Counted from the stretch's first letter, positions 6,954 to 13,145 are shown. The stretch is 18,217 nt of DNA from Paracoccaceae bacterium (GCA_003564655.1 PXES01000139.1:1-18217); one strand, 5' to 3'. Program-made: numbers and translations. Notes: a model not told the origin generated them from the letters alone.

Positions 6954-8111
6954 TCATCGCGGCGGCAGAACCCCAGACCGGCCGCGAAACAGGCGGCTCT
7001 CGCGATACCGCGCCAAGGCAAAGCGCACCAGCACGCCAAGCGCTGCAGCGACCGGCACCGCGACCAGCACGCCCAGCAGGCCGAAAAGGGCGCCGAAAGC
7101 CATGATGGCAAAGATCAGCCAGACCGGGTGCAGATTGACCGAATGGCCAACCAATCGTGGCACCAGAACCTGGCTTTCCATGAACTGGCCAATAACGAAC
7201 ACGGCGACGACGGCCCCGATCCACCAAGGGTCGCCCCAGAACTGGTAAAGCGCGAAGCCAATCGAAAGCCCGCCGCCGATGAATGCACCGACATAGGGAA
7301 TGAACGAAACCAGCCCGGCAACGAGCCCGATGACCAGCCCATATGTTAGCCCCAGCAAGGTCAGCAGAATGCTGTAATACGCCGCCAGCACAGTGCAGAC
7401 GATGACTTCGCCGCGCACGAAACCTGCCAGGGTCCTGTCGATCTCGGCGGCAAGGCGACGGATGGTCGGCGCATGGTCGCGCGGCAGGTGAGAGTCGATC
7501 GCGGCCAACAGGCGCGGCCAGTCCATCAGCAGATAGAACGCGACAACCGGCATCACCACCCAGAACAGGATCAGGCCGATCAGGGCGTTCACCCCGGACA
7601 GCAGGCCCATGGCGAGCGTCTGCGCATTTTCGCGTAACGCGTCGCCGGCATCGGTCAGAATCTGGCTGATCGTGCTGTCCTCGTCGTCGACCTCTTCGTT
7701 GGTGACCTGATCGACCCAGTCTTTCGCATCTTCGAAAATGCTTGGCAGCGCCCGCGACAACGCCGCCGCTTCGCTGACCACAAGTGGCACCAGCCAGATG
7801 AGCGCCGTCAGCAGCAGCCCGAAAAGCAGCAGCATCATGCCCAGGCTGGCCATCACCCGGGGCACGCCCGCCCCTTCCAGCCGCCGGACGGCCGGATCGA
7901 GGAAATAGGCGACCGCGGCCCCGACCAGAAACGGCAGCAACACGTCGCCAAGCAGCCACAGCAGAAGAACCACGGCGGCTGCAGACGCGGCCAGCGCCAG
8001 CCCGCGCATGATATTGCCCATTTGTGGTTTGGCTGACGCGGGCGTGTGTGCGTCCTGGCCGGGAAGCTCGTCCATTGTGGCGCGGGTCTCCATGTAGCTC
8101 GCAACAGGCAT
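6954..8111 (-). CDS. AI-2E/PerM-family membrane transporter
   Basis: 385 residues with about eight hydrophobic segments. The N-terminal helix pair (LALAASAAAVVLLLWLLGDVLLPFLVGAAVAYFLDP-type block), a long soluble helical insert (about 115-170), and the C-terminal motif region with SFIPYVGAFIGG and QVLVPRLVG then LHPVWLIFAIMAFGALFG are the family landmarks of AI-2E/PerM exporters. Substrates across this family differ (autoinducer-2 export, Na+/H+ exchange in some) and none can be assigned. The start is uncertain: ATGs at 8111, 8093 and 8075 are all in frame; none has a strong ribosome site. Convergent with the sensor kinase gene and divergent from csbD. A weaker EcfG-like promoter lies upstream (8150-8175). 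Confidence 0.88.
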   Translation of the reverse strand: MPVASYMETRATMDELPGQDAHTPASAKPQMGNIMRGLALAASAAAVVLLLWLLGDVLLPFLVGAAVAYFLDPAVRRLEGAGVPRVMASLGMMLLLFGLLLTALIWLVPLVVSEAAALSRALPSIFEDAKDWVDQVTNEEVDDEDSTISQILTDAGDALRENAQTLAMGLLSGVNALIGLILFWVVMPVVAFYLLMDWPRLLAAIDSHLPRDHAPTIRRLAAEIDRTLAGFVRGEVIVCTVLAAYYSILLTLLGLTYGLVIGLVAGLVSFIPYVGAFIGGGLSIGFALYQFWGDPWWIGAVVAVFVIGQFMESQVLVPRLVGHSVNLHPVWLIFAIMAFGALFGLLGVLVAVPVAAALGVLVRFALARYRESRLFRGRSGVLPPR

Positions 8112-8149
8112 GGCGGCGGGTTCCGGTTGGTCGCCCCCGACACAGGATC

Positions 8150-8175
8150 AACCCCCGCGCGTGGCAATCGGTTCC
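8150..8175 (-). promoter_or_regulatory. Possible EcfG-type promoter of the AI-2E transporter gene
   Basis: Minus-strand GGAAC (8175-8171), 17 bp, GGTT (8153-8150). The -35 is perfect, the -10 has one mismatch (GGTT for CGTT). Position, 39 bp before the ATG at 8111, is suitable. Weaker than the other sites in this window. Confidence 0.42.
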
Positions 8176-8237
8176 GCAACCGCGCCCTGCGCAGGGGCCG
8201 TGGTCGCGGGCCAGCTGTTCAATGCGCTGGGCTGAAC

Positions 8238-8262
8238 GGAACCGATACGGCGCGAGAGCGTT
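8238..8262 (+). promoter_or_regulatory. EcfG-type promoter of csbD operon
   Basis: GGAAC (8238-8242), 16 bp, CGTT (8259-8262), perfect consensus. About 72 bp before the csbD-like ATG; probably also serves the two membrane-protein genes downstream. Confidence 0.87.
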
Positions 8263-8333
8263 GACGTGGTATCGAAATGCGCAAAGCCGCGATGGGATCA
8301 CGACATGCGCAGCTAATGACCAGGAGAAGCGAG

Positions 8334-8531
8334 ATGAATTGGGACGAGATGAAAGGCAAATGGAAGCAGATGACCGGCAGCGCCAAGGAGCGCTGGGGCA
8401 AGCTAACCGATGACGATCTGACCAGTATTGACGGGCAACGCGAGCAACTCGTCGGCAAGATTCAGGAGAAATACGGCATCGCGAAGGCTGAAGCCGAGAA
8501 AGAGGTCGATGAGTGGAGCAGCAAGGTATGA
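8334..8531 (+). CDS. CsbD-family stress protein
   Basis: 65 residues from the ATG at 8334, preceded by AGGAG at a proper distance; in-frame ATGs upstream (8277 onward) would add residues foreign to the family. The sequence opens MNWDEMKGKWKQMTGSAKERWGKLTDDDL and ends in a charged helix, the standard CsbD layout (W-x3-KGxWKQ-x-GxxK, then KLTDDDL). CsbD-like proteins are small, hydrophilic, helical proteins induced in general stress responses (SigB regulon in Bacillus, YjbJ in E. coli); their molecular role is not known. The perfect EcfG promoter upstream ties this one to the local stress regulon. Confidence 0.93.
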   Translation: MNWDEMKGKWKQMTGSAKERWGKLTDDDLTSIDGQREQLVGKIQEKYGIAKAEAEKEVDEWSSKV

Positions 8532-8541
8532 CGACGCTGCT

Positions 8542-8564
8542 GGTCCCGTCTCTCGGGCGGGACC
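8542..8564 (+). other. Intercistronic stem-loop between csbD and DUF883 genes
   Basis: GGTCCCG (8542-8548), nine-base loop, CGGGACC (8558-8564). A 7-bp GC-rich stem without a following T tract, 10 bp after the csbD stop. It may stabilise the csbD transcript or lower downstream expression rather than terminate fully. Confidence 0.5.
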
Positions 8565-8600
8565 TCACACAGGTCACGACCATCAGAAGGGAGCAACACA

Positions 8601-8948
8601 ATGGCTGAACAGAACGTTTCCGACATCAAGAAGAAAGCAAGCGAAACCAAGGATAAAGCCGCCGAGCACGCGCGCGCCGCAGGCAGCGATCTGTCCGACG
8701 ATCTGGCGGTCTTGAAACGTCAGATCGAAGAGCTGTCGGCAAGTCTGGCCGAGATCGCGAAGGATCGGGCCGAGGCTGGCCGCAAACAGGCCGCCGCAGC
8801 CGCGCGTGACGGGTATGACAAGGCTGCTGACACGGCCGGCGCCGCCTATGCCGAGGCCGAGCGCTTCGCGGCCCGTCGCCCGGCAGAGGCTCTGGGGCTG
8901 GCGGCCGGGTTCGGGCTTCTGGTCGGGCTATTGCTGACGCGGCGCTGA
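8601..8948 (+). CDS. DUF883 (ElaB/YqjD-like) membrane-anchored protein
   Basis: 115 residues. A long, highly charged, alanine-rich amphipathic helix (about 5-88; heptad-like KxxxxETxDKAAEHARAAG) is followed by the family motif FAARRPAEALGLAAGFGLLVGLLLTRR, i.e. an RP-x-ALG-x-AxGxGxxxG transmembrane helix at the C-terminus ending in arginines. E. coli members (ElaB, YqjD) are inner-membrane C-tail-anchored stationary-phase proteins reported to bind ribosomes. AAGGGAG precedes the ATG. It sits between csbD and a two-helix membrane protein, whose ATG follows its stop by one base, so the three genes probably form one stress-induced operon. Confidence 0.9.
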   Translation: MAEQNVSDIKKKASETKDKAAEHARAAGSDLSDDLAVLKRQIEELSASLAEIAKDRAEAGRKQAAAAARDGYDKAADTAGAAYAEAERFAARRPAEALGLAAGFGLLVGLLLTRR

Positions 8949-8949
8949 C

Positions 8950-9321
8950 ATGGTGCCTTCGGCTACTGAAATTCGGGCTTACGCCCGCGCCTACGCCCGC
9001 CGCAGCGCCGCGCTGTTGGCGGGCGGAATGCTGGTGATGGTCGGTGCGGGCTTCCTTCTGGCCGCGATCTGGAAAGTTCTGGCCGATGTCTACAACGCGC
9101 CGCTGGCCAGTCTGGTGGTCGCCGCATTGCTGATCGGTGCGGGGCTGATCGTGATGTGGCGCCTGCCCCCGAAGCCGGTGCTGCCAGATCCCGCGCAACG
9201 GCAGCGCGCGGCAGGTGCGCGCAGCCCGCTCTACACGCCGACCGGCCAGGTCCCGCCGTTGACAGAGGCGTTTTTCTTCGGTCTGTCGGTCGCGCTCGAT
9301 ATGCGGGGAAGGAAACGGTGA
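8950..9321 (+). CDS. Holin-like (phage holin superfamily III / DUF1469-type) membrane protein
   Basis: 123 residues. Two transmembrane helices, about 20-42 and 49-70, with a short loop (KVLADVYNAPLAS) between; then a proline-rich cytoplasmic tail ending in basic residues. The layout and the position directly after a DUF883 gene correspond to the small membrane proteins annotated as phage holin family or DUF1469/YqjE-like, which are paired with YqjD/DUF883 in many proteobacteria. No phage genes are nearby, so a stress-envelope role fits better than lysis. Its ATG starts one base after the DUF883 stop, implying coupled translation. Family naming is by pattern and gene neighbourhood, so moderately sure. 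Confidence 0.75.
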   Translation: MVPSATEIRAYARAYARRSAALLAGGMLVMVGAGFLLAAIWKVLADVYNAPLASLVVAALLIGAGLIVMWRLPPKPVLPDPAQRQRAAGARSPLYTPTGQVPPLTEAFFFGLSVALDMRGRKR

Positions 9322-9444
9322 AGGCAAGGGAGGGCGCGTGCAACCAATCGTCGCCAGCAGCGTTTGTCTGTCGTCTAAGGAAGTACTGCGACGCCCGTCA
9401 CAAGCAGCTTTCCGCTGTGGCGAGGGGCTGACCACCGCTTGACC

Positions 9445-9475
9445 GCCCTGCCCCGAAACAGGGGCAGGGCTTTCT
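9445..9475 (+). terminator. Rho-independent terminator after the csbD operon
   Basis: GCCCTGCCCC (9445-9454), loop GAAACA, GGGGCAGGGC (9461-9470), then TTTCT. A perfect 10-bp GC-rich stem 120 bp after the holin-like gene. The rest of the 9322-9622 gap holds an AT-rich stretch (9480-9515) and the next EcfG promoter, and no gene that I can support. Confidence 0.85.
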
Positions 9476-9525
9476 GTAAGCAATTGTAATTAAATAAAAA
9501 ATTTCCCTTTTCACGTCGATTTTCT

Positions 9526-9550
9526 GGAACCCCTGACCGGGTTGTTCGTT
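9526..9550 (+). promoter_or_regulatory. EcfG-type promoter of the PRC-barrel gene
   Basis: GGAAC (9526-9530), 16 bp, CGTT (9547-9550), perfect consensus, about 72 bp before the ATG at 9623. Confidence 0.86.
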
Positions 9551-9622
9551 TGGTTTGCAAGCCCGCACAGCCATGACCGGCCCCGGGCTTTCGTCAACAA
9601 AACGACATGACAGGAGTGTCCA

Positions 9623-10633
9623 ATGCGTAGACTGATGATGACCACGGCGATCGTGACTGCCACATCGTTTGGTGTGATGGCGCAGGCCAGCGATCACGAC
9701 GAAACCACCACCGAGATGCCCGCGCCGACAAACGTGCCGGCCTTCCTTGCCAGTGATTTCACCGGCAAGTCGCTCTACACACTCGACAGCGATGATGTGC
9801 GCGACTGGCGCGCCGAACAACAACAGGCAGCAGGTGATCAGCCCGCGATGGGGTCTGAGCACGATCCGCAGATGGCGCGCTGGACCAGTTCGGACCGCTT
9901 CTTTGCCGAACGTGACGACTGGGAAGACGTCGGGTCGATCAGCGAAGTCGTGCTTAGCCAGGACGGCATGGTCCGGGGCGTCCTCATCGATGTCGGCGGG
10001 TTTCTGGGCTTCATGGCCCGCACGGTGATGGTCGATATCGACGAGCTGTACTTCGTCACCGATGACAGCGAGACCGAGGAGCTGGATGACTTCTTTGTCG
10101 TGATCAACATGACGCGCGAAGAGCTTGAAGAACTGCCCGAATGGGACGAGGAGCGCCTGTCGACAGGTTTCGATCATCAGCCGATGGCCGCAGCAGAGAC
10201 CGACGCCCAAGCAGAGCACACCGAGCACGCCATGGAGGGCGCCGCGGACGGTGATATGGGCATGGCCGACGCCGAGGACGGCAGCGCAACCGAAGAGGGT
10301 CAGATCGGGGCCCCCGGTGGCATCGCCGAGGCGCCGGAAGACTACGCCTCCGTCGACCCCGCCGAGTTGAGCGCCGACGAGTTGCTGGGGGCAGATGTCT
10401 ACGACGCCATGGGCGACAATATCGGCAATGTCGATGACGCGATGCTGACCGATGATTCGGCAATTGGCGAGGTCATCGTCGATGTGGGCGGCTTTCTCGG
10501 CATCGGCTCGCACACCGTCGCACTGCCCCTCGATGGCGCAGAAATCTTCCGCAACGATGACGATGACAGCGTGCGTGTTCACCTTCCGATGAACCGCGAG
10601 CAGGTGGAATCGCTGCCCGAATACGAGGGCTGA
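9623..10633 (+). CDS. Secreted double PRC-barrel domain protein
   Basis: 336 residues, strongly acidic. A signal peptide (MRRLMMTTAIVTATSFGVMAQA, cleavage probably after residue 22) sends it to the periplasm. Two PRC-barrel-like domains follow: about 38-172 and about 243-335. Each carries the same core, VRGVLIDVGGFLGF and IGEVIVDVGGFLGIG, then a (A)R/HTV-x-(V/L)-x-(I/L)-D strand and a final MxREx(L/V)E(E/S)LPEx motif. They are joined by an acidic, Ala/Glu/Asp-rich linker (about 185-240). PRC barrels bind partners (photosynthetic reaction centre H subunit, RimM) and many periplasmic members are stress-linked but uncharacterised. GGAG precedes the ATG; a perfect EcfG promoter lies upstream and a terminator follows, so it is a single-gene unit. 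Confidence 0.88.
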   Translation: MRRLMMTTAIVTATSFGVMAQASDHDETTTEMPAPTNVPAFLASDFTGKSLYTLDSDDVRDWRAEQQQAAGDQPAMGSEHDPQMARWTSSDRFFAERDDWEDVGSISEVVLSQDGMVRGVLIDVGGFLGFMARTVMVDIDELYFVTDDSETEELDDFFVVINMTREELEELPEWDEERLSTGFDHQPMAAAETDAQAEHTEHAMEGAADGDMGMADAEDGSATEEGQIGAPGGIAEAPEDYASVDPAELSADELLGADVYDAMGDNIGNVDDAMLTDDSAIGEVIVDVGGFLGIGSHTVALPLDGAEIFRNDDDDSVRVHLPMNREQVESLPEYEG

Positions 10634-10670
10634 CACCACACGCTCACCCGCCGCAGACGCCGGGTCCCGG

Positions 10671-10699
10671 GCCTCGCCGCATCTGCGGCGGGGCCTTTT
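10671..10699 (+). terminator. Rho-independent terminator after the PRC-barrel gene
   Basis: GCCTCGCCGC (10671-10680), loop ATCT, GCGGCGGGGC (10685-10694), then CTTTT. Ten-base stem with one G-T pair, 38 bp after the stop codon. Confidence 0.83.
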
Positions 10700-10769
10700 C
10701 CCATTGCTTGATCGGCGTGCACTCGTCGGCGGCTGGGCAAGCCGTGATCAGCTCATGCGGCCCGGGCGC

Positions 10770-10794
10770 GGAACCGCAACGTCAGCAAGGCGTT
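10770..10794 (+). promoter_or_regulatory. EcfG-type promoter of the 24-aa membrane peptide
   Basis: GGAAC (10770-10774), 16 bp, CGTT (10791-10794), perfect consensus. The only plus-strand coding sequence that follows is the 24-codon frame at 10857, 62 bp downstream. Confidence 0.83.
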
Positions 10795-10856
10795 TCTCTT
10801 CAGTGACCGCAGCGTCCGACACACGGCGCCGCCCCCATAGATGAAAGGACCGTCCA

Positions 10857-10931
10857 ATGCGCCCACTTCTGCTCTGGCTGATCGGCATTCCGCTACCTGT
10901 CGTCATCCTGATCTGGATGTTCTTCCTGTGA
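10857..10931 (+). CDS. 24-residue hydrophobic membrane peptide, EcfG-dependent
   Basis: An ATG at 10857 preceded by AAAGGA at suitable spacing opens a 24-codon frame ending in TGA at 10929-10931. The peptide starts MRPLLLWLIGIPLP and continues as a hydrophobic helix rich in Val, Ile, Leu, Trp and Phe, so nearly the whole protein is one membrane span with a positive N-terminus. The IPxP hinge and LLWLIGIP opening resemble very short hypothetical membrane peptides I have seen in alphaproteobacteria, without known function. It is too short for most gene callers. A perfect EcfG promoter upstream and a ribosome site make expression likely. It ends one base before the stop codon of the convergent receiver-like gene, with no terminator between them. 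Confidence 0.75.
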   Translation: MRPLLLWLIGIPLPVVILIWMFFL

Positions 10932-11327
10932 TCAGGGGCGGCAGTGGCTTGGCCCGGGCGGCGTATCGCGCAACCCGAGCGTGTCGAACAGGTTGACCAC
11001 ATGCTCTGTCGTGAAGGGCCAGGCCAGAACCGGCAACGTCTGCGCCGCGCCCGCCTGCGGTGCCGCTTCGCTGCCCAGCAGAACCACCCGTGCGCACATG
11101 TCATTCAAGCAGTGCCACAGCGTGCTGTCCGACGCAACGTTAGGGCCGGGATGCACAAGGGCCAGCGCGAGCGTGAATGGCGCTGTCTGGGGCGCGTCGA
11201 GCCAATCCAGAGCCTCCGCCGCGGAGCCGGTGATCACCGGGGTCAGGCCGTAACGCTCCTGCGCCGTCAGCGCGAGATCGCGCGCGACCAGCGGGATCGG
11301 TTCGACGATAAGACAATAGCGGGGCAT
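10932..11327 (-). CDS. Degenerate receiver-like (pseudo-receiver) protein
   Basis: 131 residues. The pattern of alternating hydrophobic strands and helices fits a single CheY-like receiver: first strand RYCLIVEP (3-10) followed by helix LVARDLALTAQERYG, third strand FTLALALVHP (51-60), fourth strand ARVVLLGS (79-86), and an LAWPFTTEHVVNLF end (101-114) like the KPF region. But the acidic pair is replaced by Glu-Pro, the phosphoacceptor position has Val/His, and the conserved Lys before PF is Trp103. It is therefore unlikely to be phosphorylated. AAAGG precedes the ATG. It may bind another GSR protein or respond in a phosphorylation-independent way; that is inference from its place at the edge of the stress island. 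It could also be an unrelated Rossmann-like protein. Confidence 0.7.
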   Translation of the reverse strand: MPRYCLIVEPIPLVARDLALTAQERYGLTPVITGSAAEALDWLDAPQTAPFTLALALVHPGPNVASDSTLWHCLNDMCARVVLLGSEAAPQAGAAQTLPVLAWPFTTEHVVNLFDTLGLRDTPPGPSHCRP

Positions 11328-11499
11328 GGCGGAAACCTTTCAGACGTGCTTCTGAAGAATGATCGCAACCCTGCCCCCTGAGAAACGGCGGTGCATTAAG
11401 CTGTGACATATGCGCGATCAGGTCGGCGGGTTCGCGCCTGTTACGCCCGGATCAGTGAGCCGTTGCCGAACGCTGTGTCAGTAGACAGCTGCGGCTCGT

Positions 11500-12105
11500 C
11501 TATGACGCGCCGATGGCACCCGCAACTGCCCACACCAGGATATCGGGTTCAGGGCAACCAGAGCCGTGATCTTCGCGCGCCCCAGCGGCGATGCGCCACC
11601 GCAGCGACGGGGTGTCGATGTTGCCGGGACAGATCACGTTGCGGCGGATGTCATCGCGGATGAAATCCAACGTCACGGATTTGGCGAAGCCGATCAGAGC
11701 GGCCTTGCTGGTGGCATAGGCCAGCCGTTTGGGTGCCGATGCGAGCGACGAAATCACCGAGGAAATCGCGATGATGGACAGGGCTCTTGACGCATCAAGG
11801 GCCTCTCGCACGCCTGCGTGCGTGATCAGGAACGCGCCGGTCACAATGATCTCCAAGGCTGTCCGGAAATCTGCCATCGAACAAGCCGCCATCGACCCGT
11901 GCGGTTCAATATGCGCCTCGACGGCGGTTTCATCCGTAATGTCGAGCGCGTGACAGGAAACCCTGTCCAGATCGCAGATACCCCGCTCGAGCGCAGAGGT
12001 ATCCTTCACCAGTATTCGAACTCGGTCACCGGCTTTCGGGAAGCCCTCGACGCAAGCCCCCCGATGCCCCCGGGGCACCCCCGTGACCCTCAATGCGAGA
12101 TACAA
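11500..12105 (-). pseudogene. Decayed short-chain dehydrogenase (2-keto-3-deoxy-L-fuconate dehydrogenase-like)
   Basis: The open frame of about 200 codons is recognisable as an SDR but damaged. The nucleotide-binding opening reads VTGVPRGHRGACVEGF, with the glycine motif distorted (expected TGxxxGIG). The NNAG region and its surroundings are missing: the sequence jumps from an ALDITDE segment to the FLITHAGVREAL helix with roughly 20-30 residues gone. The catalytic part is intact: ISSVISS, then YATSKAALIGFAKS, then ICPGNIDTPSL. The C-terminal third, including the dinucleotide-side GG motif, is lost. The PNR/PKR-YxxSKAA-xxGxxKS and ICPGxxxTPSL motifs point to the L-fucose-pathway or BDH2-like SDR branch. 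No good ribosome site is visible. I regard it as a relic rather than a working enzyme. Confidence 0.7.
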
Positions 12106-12235
12106 TCTGCGTCATCGGGAACAGCACCACCATGTAAAGCAGCGCGCCAACGAACAATGGCGAGGCATTCACGAATTGCGACTGTAGTTCCTGTGCGACC
12201 TTTGGGATTTCGGCGATGGCAATGACCGAGCCCTC
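12089..12235 (-). pseudogene. 3' remnant of an amino-acid ABC transporter permease
   Basis: About 49 codons encode EGSVIAIAEIPKVAQELQ, followed by SQFVNASPLFVGALLYMVVLFPMTQIVSRIE. This is the C-terminal part of HisM/GlnP-type ABC permeases (the S-(V/L)-xx-xI-x(I/L)-P-E-L loop and final membrane helix before a terminal arginine/glutamate segment). The frame then runs out of register into the decayed SDR. The first two thirds of the permease are absent; upstream the sequence changes directly to a fragment of another gene on the opposite strand. Non-functional. Confidence 0.66.
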
Positions 12236-12240
12236 TGCGG

Positions 12241-12402
12241 CAGGATTTCGATCTTGGTCGTTCGATGGAAATCGATCCGATCCTGCGGATCGTGCAGCAC
12301 TTCGCCCGTATGGCGGAAGTGCCGGTCCCGGTTCTCGACACATTCCTGCCGCTGGTCATTCTGGCGGCCCGAAATGCTGGCTGCTACCCGCGCCCGACAT
12401 AG
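12241..12402 (+). pseudogene. 3' remnant of a ketopantoate-reductase-like (ApbA/PanE C-terminal) enzyme
   Basis: On the plus strand the frame from 12241 reads QDFDLGRSMEIDPILRIVQ, then HFARMAEVPVPVLDTFLPLVILAA, ending at TAG 12400-12402. The QDxxxGRxxEIDxI...A....VPxPxxDxxxxLV pattern is the C-terminal helical domain of ApbA/PanE ketopantoate reductases. Only about 50 residues remain; the NADPH-binding part is gone and no start signal exists. Its end overlaps, antisense, the 3' tail of the neighbouring SDR gene, so the homologous part probably stops near 12383. Confidence 0.62.
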
Positions 12403-12443
12403 GGCATCTTGGTGGCCATGATCGTCATGAACTGCACATTGGC
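12384..12443 (-). other. Stranded 3' end of the SDR gene after an in-frame TAG
   Basis: Downstream of the TAG at 12444-12446 the same frame continues for 19 codons (ANVQFMTIMATKMPYVGRG) to a second TAG at 12384-12386. This is the conserved C-terminus of many SDR enzymes of this type, where a Glu or Asp codon stands in place of the TAG. A single G-to-T change (GAG to TAG) explains it. Confidence 0.75.
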
Positions 12444-13130
12444 CTAGGGTGGCAGATCGGCCATGTGCAGCACCGCATCGCCCACATGCGCCACATCCAT
12501 CACCGGTTCCGGGCGCAGACTGCCATCGGCCTGCGGTACGCCCTTCTGCATCGCCTCTGTCATGTCGGACGCGGCATTGCCGATATCGATCTGGCCGCAG
12601 GCGATGTCATGCTTGCGCCCGTCAAGCGACAGCGTGCGCGTGAGCCCCGTGATCGCCGTCTTGGAGGCCGTGTAGGGCACCGACCCCACGCGCGGCACAT
12701 GCGCGGAAATCGAGCCATTGTTGATGATCCGCCCGCCGCGCGGCGTCTGCGCCCGCATCATCGCGAATGCCCCGCGCGCGATCAGGAACGCCCCGTCGAG
12801 ATTGACCGACACGACCCGCCGCCAGTCTTCCCATGTGATATCGGCGATCTCGGTGGCGGGCAGGCTGATACCGGCATTGTTGAACACCACATCCAGCCGC
12901 CCGTAACGTTCGCCAATGGCCGCGAATAGGCCGTCTACGGCCTCGGGGTCGGTCACATCGCACGGGTGCACGAGGCTGCGCTCGGGGGCTGTCTGCGCCA
13001 CGGCCTCCAGCCCGGCGCGGCCACGCGCGGCCAGCACGACATGATGCCCGGCGTCCAGAAACGCCGTGGCGCAAGCGCGCCCGATACCCTGGCTGGCGCC
13101 GGTTATCAGAACGATTTTCGATTTTGTCAT
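12444..13130 (-). CDS. SDR-family oxidoreductase, C-terminus truncated by a nonsense codon
   Basis: 228 residues. Complete NAD(P)-binding and catalytic features: TGASQGIG (10-17), DVT (58-60), NNAG (84-87), Asn110, Ser140, Tyr153 and Lys157 in VPYTASKTAI. The coenzyme-specificity position has Ala-Arg-Gly (35-37), suggesting NADP(H). AGGAG stands before the ATG, 15 bp after the stop of the small alpha-beta-barrel gene, so it is the last gene of the hydrolase-AKR operon. The frame ends early at a TAG (12444-12446), and the last 20 residues normal for this branch lie just beyond. These tail residues often contribute to the tetramer interface or substrate pocket, so activity may be impaired. The natural substrate, a secondary alcohol or sugar-like compound, is unknown. 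Confidence 0.88.
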   Translation of the reverse strand: MTKSKIVLITGASQGIGRACATAFLDAGHHVVLAARGRAGLEAVAQTAPERSLVHPCDVTDPEAVDGLFAAIGERYGRLDVVFNNAGISLPATEIADITWEDWRRVVSVNLDGAFLIARGAFAMMRAQTPRGGRIINNGSISAHVPRVGSVPYTASKTAITGLTRTLSLDGRKHDIACGQIDIGNAASDMTEAMQKGVPQADGSLRPEPVMDVAHVGDAVLHMADLPP

Positions 13131-13145
13131 GGCGTCAACTCCTGT

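Noticed and set aside
6547..8601. Very long minus-strand frame (684 codons) over the kinase end, the AI-2E gene and csbD
   Set aside because: It overlaps the AI-2E gene in another phase and csbD in antisense; composition is Arg/Cys/Gly-rich with no domains.
9398..10639. 413-codon minus-strand frame opposite the PRC-barrel gene
   Set aside because: The plus-strand gene has a signal peptide, duplicated domain, promoter and terminator; the antisense frame crosses that promoter and has no family likeness.
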